Assembly (NCBI GenBank): GCA_016218805.1
Contig: JACRCW010000039.1
Location: 20,904-84,903, forward strand
DNA length: 64,000 bases
Reading direction: 5' to 3'
Origin: Deltaproteobacteria bacterium
Lineage (GTDB): Bacteria; Myxococcota; JACRCW01
This document shows positions 33,797 to 41,765 of this stretch, in pieces. Position 1 is the first letter of the stretch; the number at the start of each line of letters is the position of its first letter. The notes beneath the pieces were generated by a model that made no database searches, was not told where the DNA came from, and saw only the letters and a list, made by a program, of their open reading frames with translations. The position numbers and the translations under genes were made by a program.

Positions 33797-36154
33797 GTGC
33801 GTTTCCGGCCTTCCCCCTGGGCCCTGGTGGTCCCGGCCGGCGTGCTGCTGTTCCACGCCGACGTGCTGACCGGCCAGCGCGCCTTCTTCTTCCGGGACAC
33901 CTTCATGGCCAATGAGCCGCAGCGCCGCTTCCTTGCGGACGCGCTGCGGGACGGGCGCCTGCCGCTATGGAACCCGCTCGCCTTTGCCGGCGTGCCCTTC
34001 CTGGGGGACCCCAGCACCGCCACACTGTACCCGCTCAACGCGCCCTATGCCGTCCTGGACTTTGACGCCTATTTCCAGGTTTTCATTGTCCTGCATTTCT
34101 TCCTGGCCGCGGTGGGAACCTACCGTTTGGGACGCACCTTGGGACTGCGCGCACCCGCCGCCGCCGTGGCCTCCGCGTCGTTCGCGTTCTCCACGCCCCT
34201 CATCCAGCTCTCCGGAAACATCATGTATCTGGGCGTCGCGTGGATGCCGTTCTACCTACGGTCACTGGCGCTCGCTGCGGCGCATCCGCGTGCACGCGTG
34301 CAGGCCGCGTGGGCCGCCGTGTTCCTCGCTTTGCAGGTGCTTGCCGGTGATGCGCAAGGCGCGCACTTGGCCACCTTGCTGGGCCTGCCCTGGGCGACGG
34401 CGGCCGCATGGCGGCGGCGGCGCGTGCAAGCCGCGCTGCTGACCTGGGCCGTCAGCGCGCTGCTGGCCGCTGTGCTCGCCGCCGGCGTCCTGCTCCCCGC
34501 CCTGGAGTTCATGGCGCTGTCCGAACGCCGGGGTGGCCTCCCGCTGGAGGACGCGCAGACCTGGGCGTTGCACCCGCTGCGCCTGATCGAGCTCGCATGG
34601 CCCCATCTTTTCGGTGGTCACCCTGACTTCGAATCCACGACCTGGTGGGGGCGGTGGCTGCACAACAGCCAGGACGGGAGCCCATGGACCACCACCGTCT
34701 CATGCGGCGTGGTGACGCTGGTGCTTGCCGCATTTGGCGCGGGCGGACCCCGGCCGCGCTGCCGCGCCCTTCCAGCCATCCTGGCCGTCCTCCTGCTGTT
34801 GTTGGGCATGGGCGCCCGCACCCCGGTGTTCCGGCTGTTCCACGACTTCGTGCCGTTGGCCGGCAGCTTTCGCTACCCGGAGAAGTACGCCGTGCACGCG
34901 CTGTTCTTCCTGGCGCTGGCGGCCGGGCTGGGCGCGGACCGCGCGCGGGCCAACCCGCGTGCCCTGACCGGACCCGCCGTGGCGGCGTTGGTCGTGGCTG
35001 CCCTGGCCGCGGCGGCGGCGGTGCTCGGGTTCGACCGGGCCACCGAGTGGTTCTCGTCCTTGCGGCCGGAGGAGGTGGCGCCCTACTTCGATGCGGAGTC
35101 CGCCGCCGCGCACCTGGTCCACGTCGCCGGAGGCACGCTGGCGGCGTGCGGGCTGCTGTTGCTCTGGCCCCTCGCGTCGCCGCGCGTGCGCGTCGGCCCG
35201 GCCGTGTTGCTGATCATCGTCTGCGCGGACGCCGCCGCCACCGCCCGCGCGGTGACCTACACGTGCGACCCGGCGCTGTATGCGCCGCTTGCTGACGACA
35301 ACCCGTTCCTCAGGGCACTGCGGGGGGAACCCGGCGGGGCGTTCCGCCTCCACCGCGAGCCCATTCTCTTCCGCGAGGCCGTGGCAGACGTGGGCAAGGG
35401 TGCCCTGTCCGAGCGCGTCCGCCGCATGGAGCGGGCGACCCTGTTGGCCAACACCGGGTGGAACCAAGGCGTCTCCTACGGCGTGGCGTTTGGCGCAGCG
35501 CGTCCCGCAGACATCGCCCAACTCGGTGCAAGCGGATTGGCCAAGCTGTTCCCCCGGCTGGGCGTGCGCTGGCTCATCGTGGACGCGGGCGACCAGCGCT
35601 TCCGCGCACCGCCGTGGGAGCCGGTGGTTGTCGATGACCGCCGCACTGCGGTCCTGGTGCGCGACCCGCGCGCGCTGCCGCGGGCGCGGTTCGTCCCAGA
35701 AGCCACGGAGGTGGGGACCGATGCCCTGCGCGAGGAACTGCTGGCCTCCGACCCGACGGACGCGGCGCGGCGTGTTCTGCTTTCGTCGGACCTGCCGCAC
35801 TGCGCGCCGCTTCCCGGCCCACCCGACGCCTGCCCGGCGAACGCACCCGACGCGCGCATCGTGTCGGACGAACCGGAGCGTGTCCGCGTATGGGCACGGT
35901 CGGACGTGGCGGGGTGGCTATTCCTGGCTGACGCGAACTACCCCGGCTGGGAGGCCACCGTTGACGGGCGCCCGGTTGACATCCTGCAGGCCGACCTGCT
36001 GTTCCGCGCCGTTGCATTGGCCCCCGGTGCGCACGACGTGGAGTTTGCGTTCCGCCCGCGCCCGGCGCGCGTGGGGTTGGCCCTGTCCGCCGCGGCGTGG
36101 ACCGCGGTGGCCACCGCACTGTGGCGGCACGCCCGGCGCCGGAGTGTCCGTTGA
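33797..36154 (+). CDS. YfhO-type multi-pass membrane protein (GT-C-like)
   Basis: 785 residues from GTG 33797, 8 bp after the PilX-like gene. The first loop FFRDTFMANEPQRRFLADALRDG followed by LPLWNPLAFAGVPFLGDP is the signature of YfhO/GT-C-fold membrane proteins, with the Asp in the catalytic-loop position. About a dozen hydrophobic helices follow to residue 450, then a mixed C-terminal domain (PGWEATVDGRPVDILQADLLFRAV) and a final helix near the C-terminus. Members are thought to be polyprenol-sugar glycosyltransferases. In this operon it could glycosylate the pilins or adhesin; that is inferred from position only. Confidence 0.8.
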   Translation: MRFRPSPWALVVPAGVLLFHADVLTGQRAFFFRDTFMANEPQRRFLADALRDGRLPLWNPLAFAGVPFLGDPSTATLYPLNAPYAVLDFDAYFQVFIVLHFFLAAVGTYRLGRTLGLRAPAAAVASASFAFSTPLIQLSGNIMYLGVAWMPFYLRSLALAAAHPRARVQAAWAAVFLALQVLAGDAQGAHLATLLGLPWATAAAWRRRRVQAALLTWAVSALLAAVLAAGVLLPALEFMALSERRGGLPLEDAQTWALHPLRLIELAWPHLFGGHPDFESTTWWGRWLHNSQDGSPWTTTVSCGVVTLVLAAFGAGGPRPRCRALPAILAVLLLLLGMGARTPVFRLFHDFVPLAGSFRYPEKYAVHALFFLALAAGLGADRARANPRALTGPAVAALVVAALAAAAAVLGFDRATEWFSSLRPEEVAPYFDAESAAAHLVHVAGGTLAACGLLLLWPLASPRVRVGPAVLLIIVCADAAATARAVTYTCDPALYAPLADDNPFLRALRGEPGGAFRLHREPILFREAVADVGKGALSERVRRMERATLLANTGWNQGVSYGVAFGAARPADIAQLGASGLAKLFPRLGVRWLIVDAGDQRFRAPPWEPVVVDDRRTAVLVRDPRALPRARFVPEATEVGTDALREELLASDPTDAARRVLLSSDLPHCAPLPGPPDACPANAPDARIVSDEPERVRVWARSDVAGWLFLADANYPGWEATVDGRPVDILQADLLFRAVALAPGAHDVEFAFRPRPARVGLALSAAAWTAVATALWRHARRRSVR

Positions 36155-36213
36155 CCCCGTTGTCCACCCACCGCAGCCCGCGGCCTGCGGCGCCGAAACC
36201 CGAGGAGGAACCC

Positions 36214-37005
36214 GTGCCGCCTACCGAAACCGTCACGCTGGCCGGCACCCTCCCGCCCCTGGAGACGCCCACGCGCGAGTCCCTCCTCGCCGAAGCGGAG
36301 GCGCTGGGCGAGAGCTTTGCGAAGGTGACCGCGCACACGGCGGACCTCTGCGCCGACGCGGAGGTTGCCCTGGGCGCGCTGGCGGACCTGGGCGACCTGG
36401 AGGAGCGCGGGTACGCCGTCAGCCTTGGCCTGCTGCACCGCATCAGCATGCTGGGGGAAGAACTGATCCCCGCCTCGGCGGGATGCATGGAGCCGCCCGG
36501 TGACAACGCGCCGGAGACCATCAAGGCCCAGGCCGTGCAGCAACGCCTTCTCGCCATCATCGGGGATATCGCCGTTATCTTGGAGGCAGCGAGTGTGCCG
36601 GGGGAGGCGTTCTCGCTGGAAGCGAACTCCGCCCCCGGTCTCAACGTGGTGATGATGCGGATGCAGGAGATGCTGGCGGCCGCGACGGCCTCGCCGGCAC
36701 GGGAGCCGGACAAGACGCGCCTTGATGACCTGATGACAGAGGCGCGCCAGTTGATGGACGCACAGGATGCGAGGTGGCGGCGGGCGCGTCTGAGGTCTAC
36801 GGACCACTTCAGTGGCGGACTGCAAGTGGAGAGGCTGAAGCGGATGCTCCTGGACGCCCTCCTGCACCTTTCGGCACAAGGGTTGGCCGCCAATCCGGGC
36901 GACCCGCTCAGGGAGCAGACCTACAGGCTTGACGGGATCCACGGGCGGCGCCCGAGCGTGGTGGGTGACCCCGCTGCGGAGCGCCGGAGGGACATACTGC
37001 TATGA
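36214..37005 (+). CDS. Hypothetical helical protein, unknown family
   Basis: 263 residues from GTG 36214, chosen for its excellent GAGGAGGAA ribosome site; a TTG at 36151 overlapping the YfhO stop is the alternative. Acidic, Ala/Leu/Glu-rich and helical (LLAEAEALGESFAKV, LKRMLLDALLHLSAQG), with no signal peptide or membrane helix. No domain recognised. Its stop overlaps the start of the helix-turn-helix gene (ATGA), so the pair are coupled, cytoplasmic and late in the operon. Confidence 0.65.
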   Translation: MPPTETVTLAGTLPPLETPTRESLLAEAEALGESFAKVTAHTADLCADAEVALGALADLGDLEERGYAVSLGLLHRISMLGEELIPASAGCMEPPGDNAPETIKAQAVQQRLLAIIGDIAVILEAASVPGEAFSLEANSAPGLNVVMMRMQEMLAAATASPAREPDKTRLDDLMTEARQLMDAQDARWRRARLRSTDHFSGGLQVERLKRMLLDALLHLSAQGLAANPGDPLREQTYRLDGIHGRRPSVVGDPAAERRRDILL

Positions 37006-37478
37006 CCGCACGGCACCGGCGCACGCGCGCGCGCGGGGACCAAGGAAGTTGGACCCAATCGATCCCGAGCCAGCCCTCCGCGTGCCCGCCACCCGAGCCG
37101 ATTCGCGGCGCCACGCCCTTTGAGTTCTACCTGCGAAGTGTCGCGGCCATCTTGAGGGTCACGGACGCCGCCTCCCTTGGGGCGCTGGGACCATTGCTGG
37201 CGGATTTCCTCCGGCAACGGCCAGATGTTGAGCAGCGCGTGTTTGACGCGCGCTTCCGCCTTGCGGACACGCAGGACTCCGCGGCGGCGCGGCTGGGAAT
37301 GCACCGGATCACAGTGCGGCGGATTGAGGACCGCCTCAAGGCCGGTTTCCAGCGCTACCTGCTCCGGCGCCGAGCCGGGGAGGCGGTACAGCCCCCGCCG
37401 CGTGGCGCACGCCCGGCCATCCCAATAGGTCTGCAAGGCCGCGGCGTCCTTCACATGGGCAAGGAGGAAACAACATGA
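37002..37478 (+). CDS. Small protein with sigma region 4-like helix-turn-helix
   Basis: 158 residues; start overlaps the previous stop by 4 bp. The middle reads VEQRVFDARFRLADTQDSAAARL then GMHRITVRRIEDRL, like the region 4 of ECF sigma factors (helix, TQ.SAAARLG turn, recognition helix). There is no region 2, so it may be a stand-alone transcription regulator or a decayed sigma. About 40 unordered residues lead it and a Pro-rich tail ends it. It overlaps the next lipoprotein gene by 4 bp. Confidence 0.65.
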   Translation: MTARHRRTRARGDQGSWTQSIPSQPSACPPPEPIRGATPFEFYLRSVAAILRVTDAASLGALGPLLADFLRQRPDVEQRVFDARFRLADTQDSAAARLGMHRITVRRIEDRLKAGFQRYLLRRRAGEAVQPPPRGARPAIPIGLQGRGVLHMGKEETT

Positions 37479-39049
37479 GGCGAGGTTGCCTTTGGGTCTG
37501 GCTGCTGTTGGGTTTGGTGGCGTGCCAGTGTGACCGCACGCCGGGTGGCAATGATCGCGTGGACGCAGGCATGGACGCGGGGCGCGCCGGGAGCGCCGAC
37601 GCGTCTGCCACGGGGCTGGACGCCGGAGGGAACGGCGGCCAGGACGCAGCAGCGACAGTCACGGACGCCGGGAGCGATGGCGGGGCGGACGCGTCGGTGC
37701 CGGACGCAGCAGGACCGGTGGACGCGGCGATCCCCCCCGACGGGTCTACGCCGGACGCCACCGTGGGCAACCGGGCACCCGTCCCCAGCGGGGACGCCGT
37801 GTCCACGCGGCTGAGCGCGCCGGTCACCGTGGATGTGCTGGCCAATGACCAGGATCCGGACGGTGACGCGTTGACCCTGGCTGCGGTGGATGCCGCTGCC
37901 CACGGCGCCACGGCCATGGCCGCAGGGCAGGTCACGTATGCGCCCGTTGGGGGGTACTTCGGCGCGGACACCTTCACGTACACCGTCCGGGACGGGCTGG
38001 GACTCACCGCGCAGGGCATTGTGACCGTCACCATCCTGCCCGGTCCGCAGGCGGCGGCGGTCAACGGCGACGGAGACATCATCGGGTTCGGAGAAGACGG
38101 CGTCGCCGCTGTGCTGGTTTCCCGGTCGGCCGCGGGGCTGGCCGCGCGGCTGTCAACGCCGCGGTGGTCACCGGACGGTACCCGCCTGGCATTTGGTGAT
38201 GGCACGCACGCCTGGACTGCCATGGCGGATGGCGCCAACCCCACCAGGATGGACACGCCCATTGACGGCGCCACGGATTTCCAAGGCGGACTCAGGCGCC
38301 TTGACTGGTCCCCCGATGGGCAGTGGCTCGCCCTCGTCGGTCTGGAGTTGTCCACGGACAACGACGCCCTGTTCGTGACCCGCGTGGACGGCACCACGCC
38401 GTACACTCTGGTGGACCTGTCGGAGGACGGTGCCGCGTGGCTGCCGGACTCCTCCGGGCTGGTCTACACGCTGCGCAGCGGCGTGGTGCGCACGGTATGG
38501 CAGCACACGTTGGGCGTGGGGAATGTGCATCTGTTTGGCGGTTGGGTGCAGTCCCTGTCCGGCACCTCCCGGCTGGTGTTCCAAGAGCGCAACCCCACCA
38601 CCGGCACACCGTACGACCTGGACCTGTGGCTGGTGACGCTGGGTTCTGCGGACCCGCCGCAACGCTTGGTGCCAGCCAACAGCCTGGCTGTGATGCAGCG
38701 GGAGGACCATGTGGCATGGTCTCCCCTCGGGGACGCTGTTGCCGCGCGGGCCAGCGTGCCGGGGCCCAATGACACCGTGATGGAAACGCGCGTCACTTTG
38801 CTTCCACCCGACGGAGGCGCGGCAACACTCCTTGCCCAGACAGCCGTAGCGGACAGCACCTTTCCCACGTGCTTGGCATGGACGCCGGAAGCCGCGCCCC
38901 GTTTGACCTGGGTGGTGGTGAGTCAGCCGCCGGATGGCATGCCCGCGGTAGTTCTGCGCCAGGCGGATGGCTCCACCACGGCGGCCCCGGTGCCGTCCCT
39001 GGCGGCGTTGGCGCCGGATTGCCTGCACTGGCGTGACCGCTTCCAATGA
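37475..39049 (+). CDS. Lipoprotein with Asp/Ala stalk, cadherin/VCBS-like module and TolB-like propeller
   Basis: 524 residues. Lipobox GLVACQC (Cys17), then about 85 residues of D-A-G-rich linker (GMDAGRAGSADA). Residues about 105-190 (VDVLANDQDPDGDALTL, FTYTVRDGLGLTA) are a VCBS/cadherin-like immunoglobulin domain. The rest matches a TolB/WD40-like propeller (LSTPRWSPDGTRLAFGDG, LDWSPDGQWLALVG, VAWSPLGDAVAARAS). Likely an outer-surface scaffold, last gene of the sigma operon. Its stop is followed by a 430-bp low-GC gap and a convergent gene. Confidence 0.8.
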   Translation: MRRGCLWVWLLLGLVACQCDRTPGGNDRVDAGMDAGRAGSADASATGLDAGGNGGQDAAATVTDAGSDGGADASVPDAAGPVDAAIPPDGSTPDATVGNRAPVPSGDAVSTRLSAPVTVDVLANDQDPDGDALTLAAVDAAAHGATAMAAGQVTYAPVGGYFGADTFTYTVRDGLGLTAQGIVTVTILPGPQAAAVNGDGDIIGFGEDGVAAVLVSRSAAGLAARLSTPRWSPDGTRLAFGDGTHAWTAMADGANPTRMDTPIDGATDFQGGLRRLDWSPDGQWLALVGLELSTDNDALFVTRVDGTTPYTLVDLSEDGAAWLPDSSGLVYTLRSGVVRTVWQHTLGVGNVHLFGGWVQSLSGTSRLVFQERNPTTGTPYDLDLWLVTLGSADPPQRLVPANSLAVMQREDHVAWSPLGDAVAARASVPGPNDTVMETRVTLLPPDGGAATLLAQTAVADSTFPTCLAWTPEAAPRLTWVVVSQPPDGMPAVVLRQADGSTTAAPVPSLAALAPDCLHWRDRFQ

Positions 39050-39154
39050 AGGCGCCACGCACCGCCCGGTGGTCGCGCCCCACACGGTCAACTCGCCGCC
39101 GAAAGATCCCCTGGGGTCTCGTCGTCACGCGATACCAGCTACCCCATCGGCAAA

Positions 39155-39168
39155 GCCCGCAACCGGGC
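39155..39168 (+). terminator. Small hairpin, possible end of the sigma operon
   Basis: GCCCG, CAAC loop, CGGGC, 105 bp beyond the stop at 39049. Short and without T-run. Confidence 0.25.
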
Positions 39169-39433
39169 ACCTGAACGGTTACGTTCTGTGAAGCAACGCC
39201 GCCCGGGTCTGTTGACGTCGTGATGCGCTTCGACGTTGGCGATGCGGCTTCGAACTTGCCCACACGGACAGGGGTTTCGTCTCAGGACCTGTCGGATGCG
39301 TCGATACGCCCGTACACTTGGTGTGGGTTTGTTCCGTCACCGGCCGCCGGCAGCGAGCCAAGCCACAAACTGAAGTCGGAGCGGACGCGTGGCCTCCTCG
39401 GGTCGGGTGATGGCATTCCATTCTACCCGCCCC

Positions 39434-39448
39434 CCGGCCGCGGGCCGG
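39434..39448 (-). terminator. Hairpin after the pseudo-receiver coiled-coil gene
   Basis: CCGGCC, GCG loop, GGCCGG, about 30 bp past the stop at 39479 in the minus direction. Good position for a terminator, no T-run. Confidence 0.35.
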
Positions 39449-39478
39449 AAGCGCAAAGCCGGTGACTTCCGCCGCTGG

Positions 39479-41746
39479 TTACGCCATGCCGGCCAGGATG
39501 CGCTGGATCAGCTGGCGCAGCACCTGGGCGGCGTTGACGTGGGGCGCGGCGTCCGGGAGGTGCGCCTGCACGGTGGCCAGGTAGTCCACCAAATCGGAGG
39601 TCGCCGTTTCATAGTGGCGCGCGGCCACGCGCAGGCCGTTGAGCTCCACCAGCACCGCCTGCGGCACCGGTGAGGACCGCGCCAGCTGTTCCTTGAGGTC
39701 GGCAACCGTCGCCTGCAGGCGCTGCTCGGCGGCGGCCTTTTCGTCACGGGCGGCGGTCAGCTGCCCCGTCAGCTCCGCGGTCCGGGCGTCCATGGCCGCC
39801 AGCTGCACGCGCAGCTTGGCGAGTTCCTCAATCCACCCGTGCGTCCCCCCGGGGTTGGCGGCACTGAGCACGTCCCGCGCCGTGGACAGTTCCGCGGACA
39901 GCGCCTTGACGCGCTCCAGCTGCCGGTCCGCTTCCGCCAGCGCCTTGCGCACCAGCCCCTCCGCCTGGTCCGCCCGTCCCACCGCGGCGCGCGCCGCGCT
40001 CTGGGCGGACGCCTGGGTGTCCTCCGCGTCACGCACGCGGGATTTCATGATGCGCACGTCCTGTTCCGCCAGCGCCACCCGGTCCCGAAGTCCCTCCGCC
40101 TCCAGCCGCGCGCGGTCCAGCGCATCGCGTTCGGCGTCGCGCTCGGACTCGCGCTCGCGGACCTGCACCTCCAGGGACTCCGAGCGCTCCTGGAGCGCCT
40201 GCAGGCTGCCCTGCAGTTCCGCCACGCGCGCCTCGGCCACCTCCGCCCGCCCGCGCTCCGCCGTCGCTGCCGCGGCCTCCGGCTCAGCGGACAGCAGGCG
40301 GCCGCGCAGTTCCTCCGCCTCGCCGCTGGCCAGCTTGCCCAGCCGCTCCGCCTCCGTCACCCGCGCGGGCAGGCGCGCCAGGGTCACCTTGAGCTGCGCG
40401 CACTCCTTGACCGTCTCCGCCAGCTGCTGCTGCAGGCGCTGCGTGTCCTTCTCCCGGCGGGACAGGTCCGTCCCCACGCGGGCAAACCGCGCTTCCGTCT
40501 CTTCCACGCGTTCCTCGGCCTGCTGCGCGCGCCGCTCCGCCTCCCGCGCGCGCTCCTCGGCCACCCCCAGCGCCTGCTCCGCGCGCTGCGCGCGCTGGGA
40601 CGCCGCCTCCGCCGCGGCGCGCGCATCCCGCACCTCCACCCGCACCGCGTGCAGCTGCCCCGCCGCCTCGTCCAGCCGCGCCTGCTGGTTGCGCGTGTCG
40701 TTCACCGCGGCGTCATGCGCCGCCTGCAGCACATCACGCTCACTGCGGGCGGTGTCCGCGTCCACGCGCGCGCGGTCCAGCGCCACCTTGAGTTGCGCCA
40801 CCTCCGCGCCGGCCGCCGCCATCCGCGCATCCGCCCCGCGTGACGCCGCTTCCGCGGACCCGCGTCCCTGGCGCGCGTCCGCCAGCTCCGCCTGGGCGCG
40901 CTCGTACTCCTTGGCCAGCCGCGCGGCCTCCGCGGCGGACCGCTGGCCGGCGGCCTCCGTCTCCGCCAGGCGCACGTTCCACGCCTTCTCGCGCTTCTGC
41001 AGCTCGTGCTGGGCGGCGGCCAGCTTGCGCTCCGCCTCGTCCAGGCGCGGTTGCAGGCCACCGGAACGCCCCGCCTGTTCCTTCAGCGCCTCCCCAAAGC
41101 GCCGGCGGAGCTGGCGGATGGCAAACCCCACCTGCTGCGGGTGGTGGAACGGCAGCAGCGAGGTGAGCAACAGGTCCAGCGCAGCGGCATCCGGCGCGCG
41201 CCCCACCAGGACGTCGTCCGCGCCGGCCTCGGTGAACGCCGCCACCGCCTCCGCGTTCCCGGCGGGTTGGACCACCACGCACGGGGTGTCCGCGTACTTC
41301 TGCCGCGCCACCTGCAGCAGGTTGGTTGCCCAGCCGGGCTGGGGTCCCACCACCAGGAACAGCACCAGGTTGCGGCCGGCCTTCAACTCGTCCACCGCCG
41401 CAGCCGCGGTCTGCACCACCGTGGGCACCGCGCCCGCGTGCCCCAGCAGCTCATCCAGCTTCAGGCCCGGGACCTGGCCGGGGTCCACCACCAGGACGTT
41501 GGGCCGGCGCAGTGACGGGGTCTCCGTCGTCACCACCTCGGGAGAGGAGGCAAAGACGTCCGGTTCCTCGGCAGGCGGTGCGGAGACGCTGATCCGCGTG
41601 GACTCAACGTCGTCGGACGCAAAACCAGCGGCCACGGTCGGCTCGGGGCGCCGCGGGGTTGGCGTCACGCGCGTGTCAAGCTGCGTGGGAGCGCTGCGCG
41701 AGCCGCCCCCAGTGTCCCCACGCGGTGGCCGAGGGCTCCGTGCCAT
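39479..41746 (-). CDS. Pseudo-receiver domain plus long coiled-coil protein
   Basis: 755 residues. After a 75-residue polar lead comes a receiver-like fold (NVLVVDPGQVPG, LVLFLVVGPQPGW, ADDVLVGRAPDA) whose Asp and Lys positions are not conserved, so it is probably a pseudo-receiver. From about 220 to 700 runs an almost unbroken coiled coil rich in Ala/Arg/Glu/Gln. The last 45 residues (TSDLVDYLATVQAHLP) form an amphipathic end. Receiver plus coiled-coil proteins of this kind (FrzS- or AglZ-like) mark cell poles or motility clusters in myxobacteria; function here is by analogy only. It begins 19 bp after the Ig-like lipoprotein gene on the same strand. Confidence 0.75.
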   Translation of the reverse strand: MARSPRPPRGDTGGGSRSAPTQLDTRVTPTPRRPEPTVAAGFASDDVESTRISVSAPPAEEPDVFASSPEVVTTETPSLRRPNVLVVDPGQVPGLKLDELLGHAGAVPTVVQTAAAAVDELKAGRNLVLFLVVGPQPGWATNLLQVARQKYADTPCVVVQPAGNAEAVAAFTEAGADDVLVGRAPDAAALDLLLTSLLPFHHPQQVGFAIRQLRRRFGEALKEQAGRSGGLQPRLDEAERKLAAAQHELQKREKAWNVRLAETEAAGQRSAAEAARLAKEYERAQAELADARQGRGSAEAASRGADARMAAAGAEVAQLKVALDRARVDADTARSERDVLQAAHDAAVNDTRNQQARLDEAAGQLHAVRVEVRDARAAAEAASQRAQRAEQALGVAEERAREAERRAQQAEERVEETEARFARVGTDLSRREKDTQRLQQQLAETVKECAQLKVTLARLPARVTEAERLGKLASGEAEELRGRLLSAEPEAAAATAERGRAEVAEARVAELQGSLQALQERSESLEVQVRERESERDAERDALDRARLEAEGLRDRVALAEQDVRIMKSRVRDAEDTQASAQSAARAAVGRADQAEGLVRKALAEADRQLERVKALSAELSTARDVLSAANPGGTHGWIEELAKLRVQLAAMDARTAELTGQLTAARDEKAAAEQRLQATVADLKEQLARSSPVPQAVLVELNGLRVAARHYETATSDLVDYLATVQAHLPDAAPHVNAAQVLRQLIQRILAGMA

Positions 41747-41765
41747 AGGCGCCGCGCCTGGGGCG

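Larger units (their letters stand above)
39050..39478. other. Intergenic, 429 bp, convergent, lower GC
   Basis: No open frame on either strand looks coding. GC is visibly lower than in the neighbours. Two small hairpins are noted: GCCCG/CGGGC (39155-39168) and CCGGCC/GGCCGG (39434-39448). It probably serves as the terminator zone for the two converging operons; I see nothing else in it. Confidence 0.5.
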
